NCBI RefSeq assembly: GCF_036346595.1
Contig: NZ_CP107834.1
Location: 3,286,001-3,350,000 of the forward strand
DNA from: Streptomyces sp. NBC_00525
Lineage (GTDB): Bacteria; Actinomycetota; Actinomycetes; Streptomycetales; Streptomycetaceae
Reading direction: 5' to 3'
Length of the DNA: 64,000 nucleotides
The translations under genes were made by a program, and so were the position numbers. Position 1 is the first letter of the stretch. Each line of letters starts with the position of its first letter. The notes below the pieces were generated by a model. It saw nothing but the letters and a program-made list of their open reading frames with translations, searched no databases and was not told the origin of the DNA. Below are positions 34,113 through 42,311 of this stretch, one piece after another.

Positions 34113-34462
34113 TCATCTTTGCGTGCATTCGTCCCTCGCGGTGGGCAGGTCGTAGTCCGTCATGTCGCCGGCCGTTGCCGCGGATTCCTCAGCGAGTCGG
34201 CTACCCCCGCCGACCACACCGTGGACTTCTCGAGCGTGGGGCCGACGACCCGGACCGCGCCGGCTACGTATGTGGCCCAGAGGAGTTCCTGGCAGCCGAA
34301 GAACGATTCTCCCCAGCTGTCCACCCAGACGTGGACGCGGGACGGCCCGACCAGTGTGGCGTCCCACCACTCCCAGCCCCGGGAGTCCTCGTCGGGGTCG
34401 AAGCGGTAAAGCCAGTCCTGGATCTCCCACGGCCGGATCAACGTGCAGATCCCCCGCCCCAC
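34113..34462 (-). pseudogene. Frameshifted immunity-cluster gene
   Basis: From GTG 34462 a good frame runs through WEIQDWLYRFDPDEDSRGWE, HVWVDSWGESFFGCQELLW and VVGPTLEKSTVWSAGVAD, then the coding frame shifts near 34203 to another that continues RLAEESAATAGDMTDYDLPT to a stop at 34113. The tail matches ADRIAEE...MTDYDLPAA in the neighbouring gene, so both halves are real and a one- or two-base indel separates them. It begins 6 bases after the SseB-like stop. A sequencing error cannot be excluded. Confidence 0.65.
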
Positions 34463-34468
34463 CGCCGC

Positions 34469-34918
34469 TCACAGCCCACGCCCAGCGTCTTCGCGTGGCG
34501 ACACCGCGACACCCTCCTCATCGACGGCAACGGCGTCCGGCACGATCCCTGCCACGGGAGGGAAGAACATGGACCCCTCGGGATCAGCGATGTTCACCGC
34601 GACGCCGGCCGGCACCCCCCTCGCCGGAACGACCTCGTCCAGCAACCGTGCTCCCCGCAACTCCGCGAACTCCCATGACCGCCCAGCCGCCCCAGCGCCA
34701 TCAACAGAAGCCCGCCCTCGCGCGAACCGCGCCAACGCCACCTCGTCCGTGAACCCGCAGACCCAGCGCACCCCGCCGAACTCCGCAGTCCACAACCCAC
34801 CACCGACCAACGGCACCAACACCACAGCCCGCCGAAACTCCCCCAGCAACGCCCGCGGATCACCCACCCCGGCCCGCTGATCGGCAATCCGATCCGCCAA
34901 CGCCGTGCCCTCAGCCAT
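34469..34918 (-). CDS. SseB-like N-terminal domain protein
   Basis: 149 residues. LLGEFRRAVVLVPLVGGGLW, GGVRWVCGFTDEVALARFAR and a late GIVPDAVAVD match the SseB N-terminal fold, common next to polymorphic-toxin and ESX-type immunity genes. ATG 34918 follows GGGGGG by five or so bases. It leads the short unit that includes the frameshifted gene. Function unknown; probably part of the immunity array. Confidence 0.75.
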   Translation of the reverse strand: MAEGTALADRIADQRAGVGDPRALLGEFRRAVVLVPLVGGGLWTAEFGGVRWVCGFTDEVALARFARGRASVDGAGAAGRSWEFAELRGARLLDEVVPARGVPAGVAVNIADPEGSMFFPPVAGIVPDAVAVDEEGVAVSPREDAGRGL

Positions 34919-35060
34919 GGAACCCCCCGTTCGCATTCGCTATCGACCTTGAACACCGTAGGACACCACACTCACCACCATCAGCGGTTCCAGGACCCTG
35001 ACTGCTTTCGACCGGTGAGGCATGTGAGCGCAGCCGCGCGGAAAGAGAGTCGAACGAACA

Positions 35061-35088
35061 AAAGGCCTCGGTCACTGACCGGGGCCTT
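35061..35088 (-). terminator. tRNA-type terminator at att copy A
   Basis: AAAGGCCTCGGTC pairs with GACCGGGGCCTT across ACT. It has the same form and position as the tRNA-Gly terminator at 43034, so it came with the duplicated tRNA 3' end. Confidence 0.7.
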
Positions 35089-35092
35089 CATT

Positions 35093-35138
35093 AAAGAGCG
35101 GGTGACGAGAATCAAACTCGCGCTCTGAGCTGGGGAAT
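35093..35138 (-). repeat. Att-like repeat A: degenerate tRNA-Gly 3' end
   Basis: About 45 bases matching the 3' part of the tRNA-Gly(CCC) gene (copy at 43068-43112) with a few mismatches, in the same orientation. Marks the left edge of the island. Confidence 0.75.
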
Positions 35139-35310
35139 CAACGGTTCCTCGGCAGTTACAGGCACAGGCCATCTGACCTGCGGTTTCGGATTGGTCAGGG
35201 GCAGCTTCCGCTCTCTGGGAGCCGTACCTGACTGCTGTTGCCCGCTCTGCTGGCCACGCGTGGGGCACGAGAGCCGGCCGTGCACCGCGTGATCCGGGCG
35301 GGCCGACTGG
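35139..35310. other. Non-coding stretch beyond att copy A
   Basis: About 170 bases with clear similarity to the stretch after att copy B (37756-37950), including a shared GCTCTGCTGG. No gene is supported. Confidence 0.5.
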
Positions 35311-35712
35311 TCAGAGAGGGATGATGCGAACCTGGCTGCCGCAGAGCTTGCTCATGTCGTCGCTGTCGGAGGTCAGCAGGGCGACGGGTTTCGGCTGGCG
35401 GAGGGCGACCTCGGCCACCGTGGCGTCGATGGCGTACTTGTGCCCGTGCAGTCCGGCTCCCTTGAGAAGCTCAGCCGCGGCTTTCGCCGCCTGCTCGGTG
35501 ACCGGCTCCACCTTGATACGGGACAGGGCGCAGTTCAGGCGAGGCATGTTGGTGCGGGAGTGGGCTAGTTCCACGATGGTGTTCGCCCCGATCACCAGGT
35601 CGGCTCCCATGTCGTGGAAGACCTGCAGCATTGCCAGGAGCTTGCGGTCCTGCGCGATCCAGGCGGAGAGCCCTTCCGAGTCCAGGACAAAGGTTTCGAT
35701 GCGCTCGCTCAC
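35311..35712 (-). CDS. vapC: VapC-type PIN-domain toxin
   Basis: 133 residues with the PIN-domain acidic residues: Asp in FVLDSEGLSAW, Glu in IVELAHSR, Asp in AIDATVAE and Asp in LTSDSDDM. PIN toxins cleave RNA, often tRNA, with magnesium. Its GTG overlaps the stop of the antitoxin gene (35709-35712, GTGA), the standard vapBC arrangement. Its 3' end is duplicated in decayed form at 37952-38055. It sits right next to an att-like repeat. Confidence 0.9.
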   Translation of the reverse strand: MSERIETFVLDSEGLSAWIAQDRKLLAMLQVFHDMGADLVIGANTIVELAHSRTNMPRLNCALSRIKVEPVTEQAAKAAAELLKGAGLHGHKYAIDATVAEVALRQPKPVALLTSDSDDMSKLCGSQVRIIPL

Positions 35713-35957
35713 GCGGCGTCCGCGTCCTTGGAAGAACCGGCGGAGCCGAAGATGCTCGCGCGGGCCTCGGCGAGCTCCTCGCTACTGAAGCCTCCGTGCT
35801 CCTCCTCGTGGCGGCGAAGGTCGTCGCCCAGGAGCTGGTGCCGGATCTGCCGGGCTACGGCTTCCGCTACGTAGCCGGAGACGTTGTCCGTGAGCTTGCG
35901 GAGTTCCGCCACCTGGTCGCTGGGGAGCGTGACGGTGATGCGAGTCGTTGACGACAT
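35709..35957 (-). CDS. vapB: VapB-type ribbon-helix-helix antitoxin
   Basis: 82 residues. The N-terminus (TTRITVTLPSDQVAELRKL) is a ribbon-helix-helix DNA-binding motif; the acidic C-terminus (EEEHGGFSSEELAEAR) likely wraps the PIN toxin. It should repress its own promoter through the palindrome at 35965-35980, 7 bases upstream of ATG 35957. Overlaps vapC. Confidence 0.88.
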   Translation of the reverse strand: MSSTTRITVTLPSDQVAELRKLTDNVSGYVAEAVARQIRHQLLGDDLRRHEEEHGGFSSEELAEARASIFGSAGSSKDADAA

Positions 35958-35964
35958 GAGCCAA

Positions 35965-35980
35965 GCATACTGGAGTATGC
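35965..35980 (-). promoter_or_regulatory. vapBC operator palindrome
   Basis: GCATACT-GG-AGTATGC, a perfect 7-bp inverted repeat directly upstream of the antitoxin start; well placed for autoregulation. Confidence 0.7.
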
Positions 35981-36115
35981 ACGCACCTGCCTTTGCTTCC
36001 TCCCTCGACCCTGCATGCCGGACTACATGCTCACCGCTCCCCTGTCTGATCGAGTCGGGCTGGCCGCGATCTACTGAACCCGGTCGCTGTCAGAGCTTCC
36101 TTCTAAGGTCACCGC

Positions 36116-37333
36116 ATGACGACATTCCGTTCTGGTTTCACGCTTTGGCAGATGGTTGGCAGGGCGAGGGAACTCACTGAGCACCCGAGCGTGCTCGATC
36201 GCATCGATGCAGTGCTGGCTGTCATGGGCCCTGCCTTCGGCCGTACCAGGTACGGCAAGGGCAGGCCGTTGGTGAACGCCTTGGAAGACGTCGCCAAAGA
36301 ATCGCTCCTGTTCGGAGACTTCGAACTTGCACAGCGATTCCAGCGCTTCGCTGCCTACGCCGGCGGCAAATTGTTCCTGGAGATCCTCGAGAACTACTAC
36401 GACGAGAAAGCTCGGCATCGTAGCGAGGAAGGAATGCGCAGGTTGGTGGCTATAGGAGCCGATCGGGCGGTGGCCGTTCTGGACGCCCTCTCCAGGGACA
36501 ATCCGGAGGCGACGGTCGCCGATGCGCGGGACCTCTTTCGCGGAATATCCCTGTCCGTGGACCACTTGGGTCTCGGTACAGAGGAGGGTGGGATCCGGCT
36601 TCCCACACGAGAGAGGAGGCGACTCCAGCAGTACGGGCACATGGAGCTCATCATGAGGAATTTGCCGCAACCGGCCTCGGCCGAGGCAGCGCGGATGGTG
36701 GGTGATTTCCTCGCGGATGCCGACGCGGAGCTGCTGGCTCAGTTGCTGGAGCTGAAGGCTCGGCGAGCGGGACTCGACGCTCTGCGCACTGTGGTGGAGA
36801 ACGAGTCGAGCTCGGAGAGCGCCCTCCACGCCCGTCTGAAGAATCAGGAATGGATCTTCGGCGGGGCCTACGTGGCAGAACTGGCACGTAGGCAGTACAC
36901 CGCGGACACGATTCTGGATATTCCGCTCCTGCGCGGTGATGGATCTCTTCATGTAGTGGAACTCAAGCGTGCCAACATCAAGGACCTGGTGATCCGCCGC
37001 AGCGGCCACCTCATGTTGGGTGCCGATGCCCACCGCGCGGTGTCGCAGGCTCAGAACTACCTCCGCACCATGGATGAGAACCGCGAGTCCATCCTCGCGA
37101 ACCACGGAGTCGATACCCGTAGAGCCTCGGCAACGGTTGTGATCGGGCATCCGCGATTCGTTAGAGGTGGCATTACCCCCAAGGAGATCGCGGAGACACT
37201 CCGCACCTACAACACACACGCGGCACGGCTTGAAGTGATCACGTACGAGACTCTGTTGGAGTCAGCAGCCCGGATGCTGGCCCTCGCGTCAGCGCAGCAG
37301 GATCCTGACCAGACCGAGGAGCCCACGGCATGA
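36116..37333 (+). CDS. sduA: Shedu (DUF4263) defence nuclease
   Basis: 405 residues. An N-terminal helical region of ~220 residues precedes the DUF4263/Shedu nuclease core (about 235-370): NQEWIFGGAYVAEL, DTILDIPLLRGDGSLHVVELKRAN (PD-(D/E)xK-like Asp...Glu-x-Lys) and DAHRAVSQAQNYLRTM. Shedu proteins are single-gene anti-phage systems that nick or cut DNA. It lies inside the tRNA-Gly island beside vapBC, and its stop overlaps the start of a small unknown gene (ATGA), suggesting a partner. AAGG about 7 bases before ATG 36116 may be the ribosome site. Confidence 0.85.
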   Translation: MTTFRSGFTLWQMVGRARELTEHPSVLDRIDAVLAVMGPAFGRTRYGKGRPLVNALEDVAKESLLFGDFELAQRFQRFAAYAGGKLFLEILENYYDEKARHRSEEGMRRLVAIGADRAVAVLDALSRDNPEATVADARDLFRGISLSVDHLGLGTEEGGIRLPTRERRRLQQYGHMELIMRNLPQPASAEAARMVGDFLADADAELLAQLLELKARRAGLDALRTVVENESSSESALHARLKNQEWIFGGAYVAELARRQYTADTILDIPLLRGDGSLHVVELKRANIKDLVIRRSGHLMLGADAHRAVSQAQNYLRTMDENRESILANHGVDTRRASATVVIGHPRFVRGGITPKEIAETLRTYNTHAARLEVITYETLLESAARMLALASAQQDPDQTEEPTA

Positions 37334-37647
37334 CCGAAGACAACCAGCCTTCGATCGAGCGGCTGTTGGCCCGCTTGTGCGGGGGCGCGATTACAGGAAG
37401 GGACTACGTCGGCTACTTCCTCAACGAGCACGGAGAGGAACTCGTCTTCGCCCAGCGCCGGGGAGAGAAAACCGCCCGGTTCTGGCACAGCGACGCCGAC
37501 TGGCAGATGTTCCGCGTCGGCGACCACTCAGTACGGGTCGGCAGTGTGATGGACGGAGTGATCACCGTCGGCGACTTGATCATAAATCGCCATGAGGCGA
37601 CGTGGCTGTCATCGTGCCTTGCTGCCTCCCGCCACCTACGCCAGTAG
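37330..37647 (+). CDS. Unknown small protein coupled to Shedu
   Basis: 105 residues of no family I recognise. It starts by ATGA overlap with the Shedu stop, so it is translated with it. The body (GRDYVGYFLNEHGEELVFAQ, FRVGDHSVRVGSVMDGVITV) looks beta-rich and could be a small SH3-like or wing fold. It may be a regulator, inhibitor or specificity partner of the nuclease. It is bounded on the right by att-like repeat B. Confidence 0.65.
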   Translation: MTEDNQPSIERLLARLCGGAITGRDYVGYFLNEHGEELVFAQRRGEKTARFWHSDADWQMFRVGDHSVRVGSVMDGVITVGDLIINRHEATWLSSCLAASRHLRQ

Positions 37648-37677
37648 CAGAGCTGACACGCGGCTCGGGTAGCAACG

Positions 37678-37705
37678 AAGCTCCCAGGTCTCTGACCTGG
37701 GAGCT
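37678..37705 (-). terminator. tRNA-type terminator at att copy B
   Basis: AAGCTCCCAGGTC pairs perfectly with GACCTGGGAGCTT over TCT. Sequence differs from the resident tRNA-Gly terminator, suggesting the tRNA 3' end came from another genome. Confidence 0.7.
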
Positions 37706-37710
37706 TGTTT

Positions 37711-37755
37711 CAAGAGCGGGTGACGAGAATCGAACTCGCGCTCTGAGCTTGGGAA
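37711..37755 (-). repeat. Att-like repeat B: exact tRNA-Gly 3' end
   Basis: 45 bases identical to 43068-43112 (3' half of tRNA-Gly(CCC) plus flanking CAAGA), same orientation, followed by unrelated sequence. Acts as an internal boundary of the island. Confidence 0.85.
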
Positions 37756-37951
37756 TCAGCGGTTCTCTGACCCTCGAAGAGGTTCTGACCTGCGCTTTCC
37801 CATGCGACGGTTCAGATGGCCAGGGTCTGCGGAGGCCGCACCTGACCGCTGTTGTCCGCTCTGCTGGGCACGGATGGGGCACGAGGGCAGCGGTGCCGCG
37901 GACCCTGCCGGGGGTGTGCTCGGTGGTGGTCCCGTGCGTCGGAGTAAAAGC

Positions 37952-38055
37952 GGGAGGGATGCGGACTGGGTGCCGCAGCGGTGGGTCATGTCGTCGCTGC
38001 CGGAGGTCAGGAGGGACGCGTTCCGGCTGGCGAAGCGCGACCTCGGCGACCATGG
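37952..38055 (-). pseudogene. Decayed vapC 3' end
   Basis: DNA aligns with the last ~100 bases of vapC (35311-35430): shared blocks include TCATGTCGTCGCTG and CGACCTCGGC. The remnant translates as VAEVALRQPERV then drifts out of frame. Together with the att-like repeat B and its flank it forms a second copy of the 35061-35440 segment. Confidence 0.7.
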
Positions 38056-38488
38056 CTCACATCCTGCTGCTCCCGAGGATCGCGTACGCTTTCCGCATCT
38101 ATGCCATGACCTGCTCCGACGTGGGCGTGTGTGCGGCAAGGAGGTTGACGGCCCCGCGTAAGCCCCGAGGGGCCGTCATGGTCTCGACGCGAAAGCCCGC
38201 GGCCAGGCGCGCGTCGGCATCGCCGCAGCGCGGGCGTATCAGCAGGCGCAGGATTTCCCGGTCCGGAGCCGAACGAGTCCGCCTGCCGGCTTACCGGCGT
38301 ACGCAACAGACGCGAAGAAGGGAACGAAAGTTCGATTGTCGGCGTCTCGGCCGTAAGGCCGCCCGGCCGTGAGCGCTGACCGGGGGTGGGTGCGGTCGCG
38401 TATGAGGATGGGACATCCGTGAAGTGTCAGGCGCTTCACTGTTTCAAAATCGGTGGCCTGTGCCGCCGCGATTGTCTATCTTTGATGC
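38056..38488. other. Non-coding region before the DUF5677-like gene
   Basis: About 430 bases. A hairpin (GACGGCCCC 38147-38155 with GGGGCCGTC 38169-38177) is terminator-like. Open frames here have no convincing protein character. The right end holds TATCTT (38477-38482), six bases before GTG 38489, suggesting a leaderless start. Confidence 0.5.
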
Positions 38489-40111
38489 GTGCCAAAGTCT
38501 AGGAAGCGGAACCCGCAACGCCGCCCGCAGCAACACTCCCGCCTCACTGAACATAAGCGGCAGGGGAAGATATTGGTGCCGCCGCTCCTAGCAGCAGTGG
38601 GAGACAAGCTGCGGGCTGTTTCGTGGGACCGCGAGCAATACCCGGACTTTCTGTGGTCCTGCTGGCACCTTGCAAATGGGGATCCTCGCGACCTGGTTAA
38701 GCTCGTCAAGTACATGGATCGGATCGAGGAGATCATCGGTCCGGATCGTGCAGGGTTCCCAGAACATTGGCTTTTGACGGGTCGCTTGAGCAATTTCGAA
38801 GCGGTGCCCGAGGCGACGCGCGCGCGAGTCCTGGGCGAAATGCGTCGTCGAGATATCTACGACACTATCGTTCCTGAAGACTTCGCGCATGCTCTAGGAA
38901 TGTACCCGTCCGCTCCGGGGCGATGGATTATTCAGCCATGGCTTGATGCCGGGATGAGGATCGACCCTGAGTCTGCGCGTCGCGGTCTAGAAGAGGTAAC
39001 CGCTGCTGCAATGGGTGGACAAAACCCGGTTGCAACCCGCGCCAAGGCCTCGGTTTTCCGGCAATATGTTCACGCTGGCAGGATCTCCATGCCGTCCGAG
39101 CTGCGTGACGAGTGGCGAGACGTCATCGTCCGATACCCGATGAAGACCACCCCTGAAGAGACCTCCAAGGTCGAGACCTTTATTCGAGCCAGTTTCGGTG
39201 CGATGGAAGGAGCCAGGGAGGAGAAAGAATCGAGGGGTGAAGGGTCGTCCGCGTGGCCGCAGACTTTCTGGCGGTCGAATTGGAGTCTGTTTCCCTGCCG
39301 CCGCCATGAAGCTCCCCAGGCACAGCCGATCCTCAGCGACGATCATGAGGTCGCGGTCGAATCCGCGTATCGGGAGATGAAGGCTGACATCAAGGCTCTT
39401 CATGAGCGGTTCCTGCAGCTCGCTGACACGACCGATCCTGACATTTTTAACCCGGACCGCTATGAGGTGCTCACCGGGATTGTGGCACGGGTACTCAGAT
39501 ACCTGAATGTCTACATCGGTTACCCAGCGCTTTGGACAATGGAGCACGGGGCTTCGCTGCTGCGAAGTGTTGTTGAGGCTAGGATCATCATCAAGTATCT
39601 CGCAGTCGCCGATGTTGACTCTGATATCTTCCGGCGCTTCAAGGCTTACGGAATGGGGCGCCTGAAGCTCCTAAAGCTCCACTTTGAAGAGTATCTGGCT
39701 GCGGAGCAAGATCCCCACGAAGACATGATCGCCTACGTAGAATATCTTGAGGCGCTGGTCAATCAAGATATCATGGAGGAATTTCAAGACATCAACCTCG
39801 GTGGGAACTTCGCAGGGAAGGATATGCGGAAGATGGCGGCCGAGGTCGGTCTTGAACGTGAATATCGGCTACTCTTCGCGCCAGCGAGCAGTAATGTGCA
39901 CGGCGAGTGGTCCGTTATCGATGAATATGCTCTTGAGCGGTGTAGAAGCCCGCTGCACCTAAGGCACCGGATCGTTCGAAGAGAGGTCGACGGTCCAATT
40001 GGGGGGATGGTCGTCGATGCCGTAGTAGAGTTCGCCTCTCTACTGGTGGATGAGTATGAGCAGGCAACTAGTCATGGGCGGACTCTTACTGGAAGCTTTG
40101 ACTCGGAGTAG
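38489..40111 (+). CDS. DUF5677-like helical protein, low GC
   Basis: 540 residues. A basic N-terminal tail (MPKSRKRNPQRRPQQH) is followed by a long helical region. The C-terminal ~230 residues (SLLRSVVEARIIIKYLAV, RFKAYGMGRLKLLKLHFE, FAPASSNVHGEWS) resemble DUF5677, a family found near defence genes. Codon use is markedly less GC-biased than neighbouring genes (many ATT, GAT, AAT), indicating recent transfer. GTG 38489 is used; a TATCTT box six bases before it suggests a leaderless mRNA. Function unknown; its island setting makes defence plausible. Confidence 0.7.
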   Translation: MPKSRKRNPQRRPQQHSRLTEHKRQGKILVPPLLAAVGDKLRAVSWDREQYPDFLWSCWHLANGDPRDLVKLVKYMDRIEEIIGPDRAGFPEHWLLTGRLSNFEAVPEATRARVLGEMRRRDIYDTIVPEDFAHALGMYPSAPGRWIIQPWLDAGMRIDPESARRGLEEVTAAAMGGQNPVATRAKASVFRQYVHAGRISMPSELRDEWRDVIVRYPMKTTPEETSKVETFIRASFGAMEGAREEKESRGEGSSAWPQTFWRSNWSLFPCRRHEAPQAQPILSDDHEVAVESAYREMKADIKALHERFLQLADTTDPDIFNPDRYEVLTGIVARVLRYLNVYIGYPALWTMEHGASLLRSVVEARIIIKYLAVADVDSDIFRRFKAYGMGRLKLLKLHFEEYLAAEQDPHEDMIAYVEYLEALVNQDIMEEFQDINLGGNFAGKDMRKMAAEVGLEREYRLLFAPASSNVHGEWSVIDEYALERCRSPLHLRHRIVRREVDGPIGGMVVDAVVEFASLLVDEYEQATSHGRTLTGSFDSE

Positions 40112-40154
40112 AGGTGACTATGAGAGGGCGGCGGAGTGGCTTTGGGCTGGAGCT

Positions 40155-40268
40155 GATTTGGCGCGAGTGATCATGGCCCATTACGCTAGCCCGCGGATCG
40201 GGCAGGTTTGTGAACCTGCCCGTTAGTGCCCGACTTTGGGCCATGATCTTCGAGGCTCGCGCCAAATT
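40155..40268. repeat. Nested inverted repeats
   Basis: Outer arms at 40155-40180 and 40237-40268 share ATTTGGCGCGAG and ATCATGGCCCA in inverted order; an inner perfect hairpin (40199-40222, CGGGCAGGTT with AACCTGCCCG, TGTG loop) lies between. The structure could form a large cruciform or structured RNA, and could also terminate the gene at 38489. Confidence 0.7.
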
Positions 40269-40529
40269 GGCTGCCTAAAGCCGTGGAGTCGACCGCCCCA
40301 GCCATAGAGGGTGTCTCTCACTTCATGCCCGCAGCCGCCGAGCGCGCCGGCGCGCGCGGCCAGCCGGGGCGCAGACAGGAGGCAGGCCGCACCGCTGAGG
40401 CGGCGCGGCTCTTGATGAAGTAGGGAAAGTGCTACCACGTTGGGAGCAGGTGCCCGGCGCAGCTTGTGTGCCGGACGTGGCCGCCGCCCCCGCCCAACCG
40501 GAGCGGTCGACGGCCACATCCGGAGGCTG
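40269..40529. other. Intergenic region right of the nested repeats
   Basis: About 260 bases with no supported gene; open frames have no protein character. Sits between the foreign low-GC gene and the frameshifted MazG-like gene. Confidence 0.45.
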
Positions 40530-40858
40530 TCAGGCCGCAGCAGCGGCCTCGCGGCCCCGTCGTGTCCGCCGGTGGACGATCTCGTCGAAGGTGGCGCGGG
40601 CGCCTGTGGGGTCGATGTAGTGCATCGCCAGGAGGGCGGCGATGACGGCGCCGACCAGGTCGTTCTGGACCTCGGACCAGGTGTGGGCGTCGTCGCAGGT
40701 GGTGAGGCCCTTCAGGCGTGGAGCGCGTGCATCGCCTCACCGGCCTCTTCGGCGACCTTGCCGACCTGGAGGGCCTTGAGCTCCTCGTCGGGGAGGTGCG
40801 CGCCAGCCGCTCGGCAGACGGCGGAGAGCTTCTCGATGTTGTCCCACAGGGTGTCCAC
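40530..40858 (-). pseudogene. Frameshifted MazG-like pyrophosphohydrolase-type gene
   Basis: From GTG 40858 (perfect GGAGGT six bases upstream) the frame encodes DTLWDNIEKLSAVCR...ALQVGKVAEEAGEAMHALHA and stops at 40712. In another frame, continuity resumes immediately: LKGLTTCDDAHTWSEVQNDL then VGAVIAALLAMHYIDP and TFDEIVHRRTRRG to a stop at 40530. The EEAGEA motif and helix pattern suggest a small MazG-like NTP pyrophosphohydrolase. A one- or two-base indel near 40711-40717 is the simplest cause; ribosomal frameshifting or a sequencing error are alternatives. Confidence 0.65.
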
Positions 40859-40884
40859 GTCGGACCTCCGATCGATGGGTTCGG

Positions 40885-42207
40885 CTAGTCCTGTGCGGGG
40901 CGTCCGAGCTGGCGTACGGTCCATCCGGCCATGCGCCAGGCGTCGGCGTCGATGAGGTTGCGGAGGTCGACGAGGACCGGGGCCGCGACCAGTGGGGCGA
41001 GGGCCTTGGGGTCGGCCTCGCGGAAGTGGGGCCACTCGGTGGCCAGGACGATCAGTTCGGCGTCCTGGACGGAGGCGTCGAGGGTGTCGGCGTAGTCGAG
41101 TTCGGGGTTGCGGCGTAGCGCACTGGGCACGGCGTGGGGGTCGTGGACCGTGACGGTCGCGCCGCGCTGGTGCATCAGCGCGGCGATCGCCAGGGCGGGG
41201 GATTCGCGTACGTCGTTGGTGCCGGCCTTGAAGGACGCGCCCCAGACGGTGACGCGTACGCCGTTCACTGGGCGGCCGAGGGTCTGCTCGATGATCTTCA
41301 GCGCGGCGGTGGGGCGTGATTCGTTGACCTCTTCCGCCGCGCGCAGCATGGCTGCGGCTTCGGTGGCGCCCAAGGTGCGGGCGGAAGCGGTGAAGGCGCG
41401 GACGTCCTTCGGTAGGCAGCCGCCGCCGTAGCCGGGGCCGGGGTTCAGGCCGCCACGGCCGATGCGCGGGTCGACGCCGATGGCCTCGGTCAGCTGCTGG
41501 ACGTCGGCCCCCGCCGCGGCGCACATGTCGGCGACGCCGTTGATGAACGAGATCTTCATGCCGAGGTACGCGTTCGCCGCGCCTTTGATCAGCTCGGCCG
41601 TGGCTGGGTCGGTGACGAACAGCGGGATGCCGTCGGCCAGGAGCGGCGCGTACACCTGGCGTACGACGTCCTCGGCGCGGGCCGAGGGGACGCCGACCAC
41701 GATGCGGTCGGGGCGCAGGGTGTCGTCGATGGCGTGGCCCTCGCGCAGAAACTCCGGGTTCCAGACGACCTCCACGTCCTCACCGGCCGGAGAGAGGCGC
41801 GCGAGGAGTGCGCCGAGGTCACGGGAGGTGCCGACGGTGACCGTGGACTTCCCGATGATCACCGTCGGGCGGGTCAGGTGCGGGGCCAGCGCGCGGGCGG
41901 CGCCGAAGACCTGCCCGGTGTCGTAGCTCCGCCCGTCCGCGTCGATCGGCGTGCCCACGGCCAGGAAGTGGACGTCCGCGAACTCGCCCGCCTCGGCGAG
42001 GCTGGTGGTGAACCGCAGCCGCCCGGATGCGGTGTGCGTAGCCAGGAGTTCCGGCAGACCCTCCTCGTAGATCGGGCACTCGCCGGCGTTGAGGCGGTCG
42101 ATCTTCGCCTGGTCCAGGTCCACGCCGATGACCTCGTGGCCGATCTCGGCCATGGCGGCGGCGTGGGGGATGCCCAGGTGACCGCAGCCGATGACGGATA
42201 CGCGCAT
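40885..42207 (-). CDS. UDP-glucose/GDP-mannose-type dehydrogenase
   Basis: 440 residues of the UDP-sugar 6-dehydrogenase family. NAD-binding VIGCGHLGIPHA at the N-terminus, conserved NPEFLREG, the catalytic cysteine loop GYGGGCLPKD and the SFKAGTNDVRESP hinge are all intact, so the enzyme should oxidise a nucleotide sugar to its uronic acid in two NAD-dependent steps. It lies inside the island between two frameshifted genes, without other polysaccharide genes. ATG 42207 lies a few bases after GGAAAGGAGC. Confidence 0.93.
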   Translation of the reverse strand: MRVSVIGCGHLGIPHAAAMAEIGHEVIGVDLDQAKIDRLNAGECPIYEEGLPELLATHTASGRLRFTTSLAEAGEFADVHFLAVGTPIDADGRSYDTGQVFGAARALAPHLTRPTVIIGKSTVTVGTSRDLGALLARLSPAGEDVEVVWNPEFLREGHAIDDTLRPDRIVVGVPSARAEDVVRQVYAPLLADGIPLFVTDPATAELIKGAANAYLGMKISFINGVADMCAAAGADVQQLTEAIGVDPRIGRGGLNPGPGYGGGCLPKDVRAFTASARTLGATEAAAMLRAAEEVNESRPTAALKIIEQTLGRPVNGVRVTVWGASFKAGTNDVRESPALAIAALMHQRGATVTVHDPHAVPSALRRNPELDYADTLDASVQDAELIVLATEWPHFREADPKALAPLVAAPVLVDLRNLIDADAWRMAGWTVRQLGRPAQD

Positions 42208-42311
42208 GGTCGACGCTCCTTTCCCTGTACTCGCCCGCCCGGTGAGTCCGGGCCGGCCGGGTGCGCCACGCTAGCGCCCCCACCTGGCGCGGCCCCCCTC
42301 GTACAGGTGGC

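Noticed and set aside
34981..35268. 95-codon minus-strand frame over att copy A
   Set aside because: Spans the tRNA-derived repeat and terminator; poor codon bias and no protein features.
40432..40740. 102-codon minus-strand frame
   Set aside because: Arg/His-rich shadow of the second half of the frameshifted MazG-like gene.
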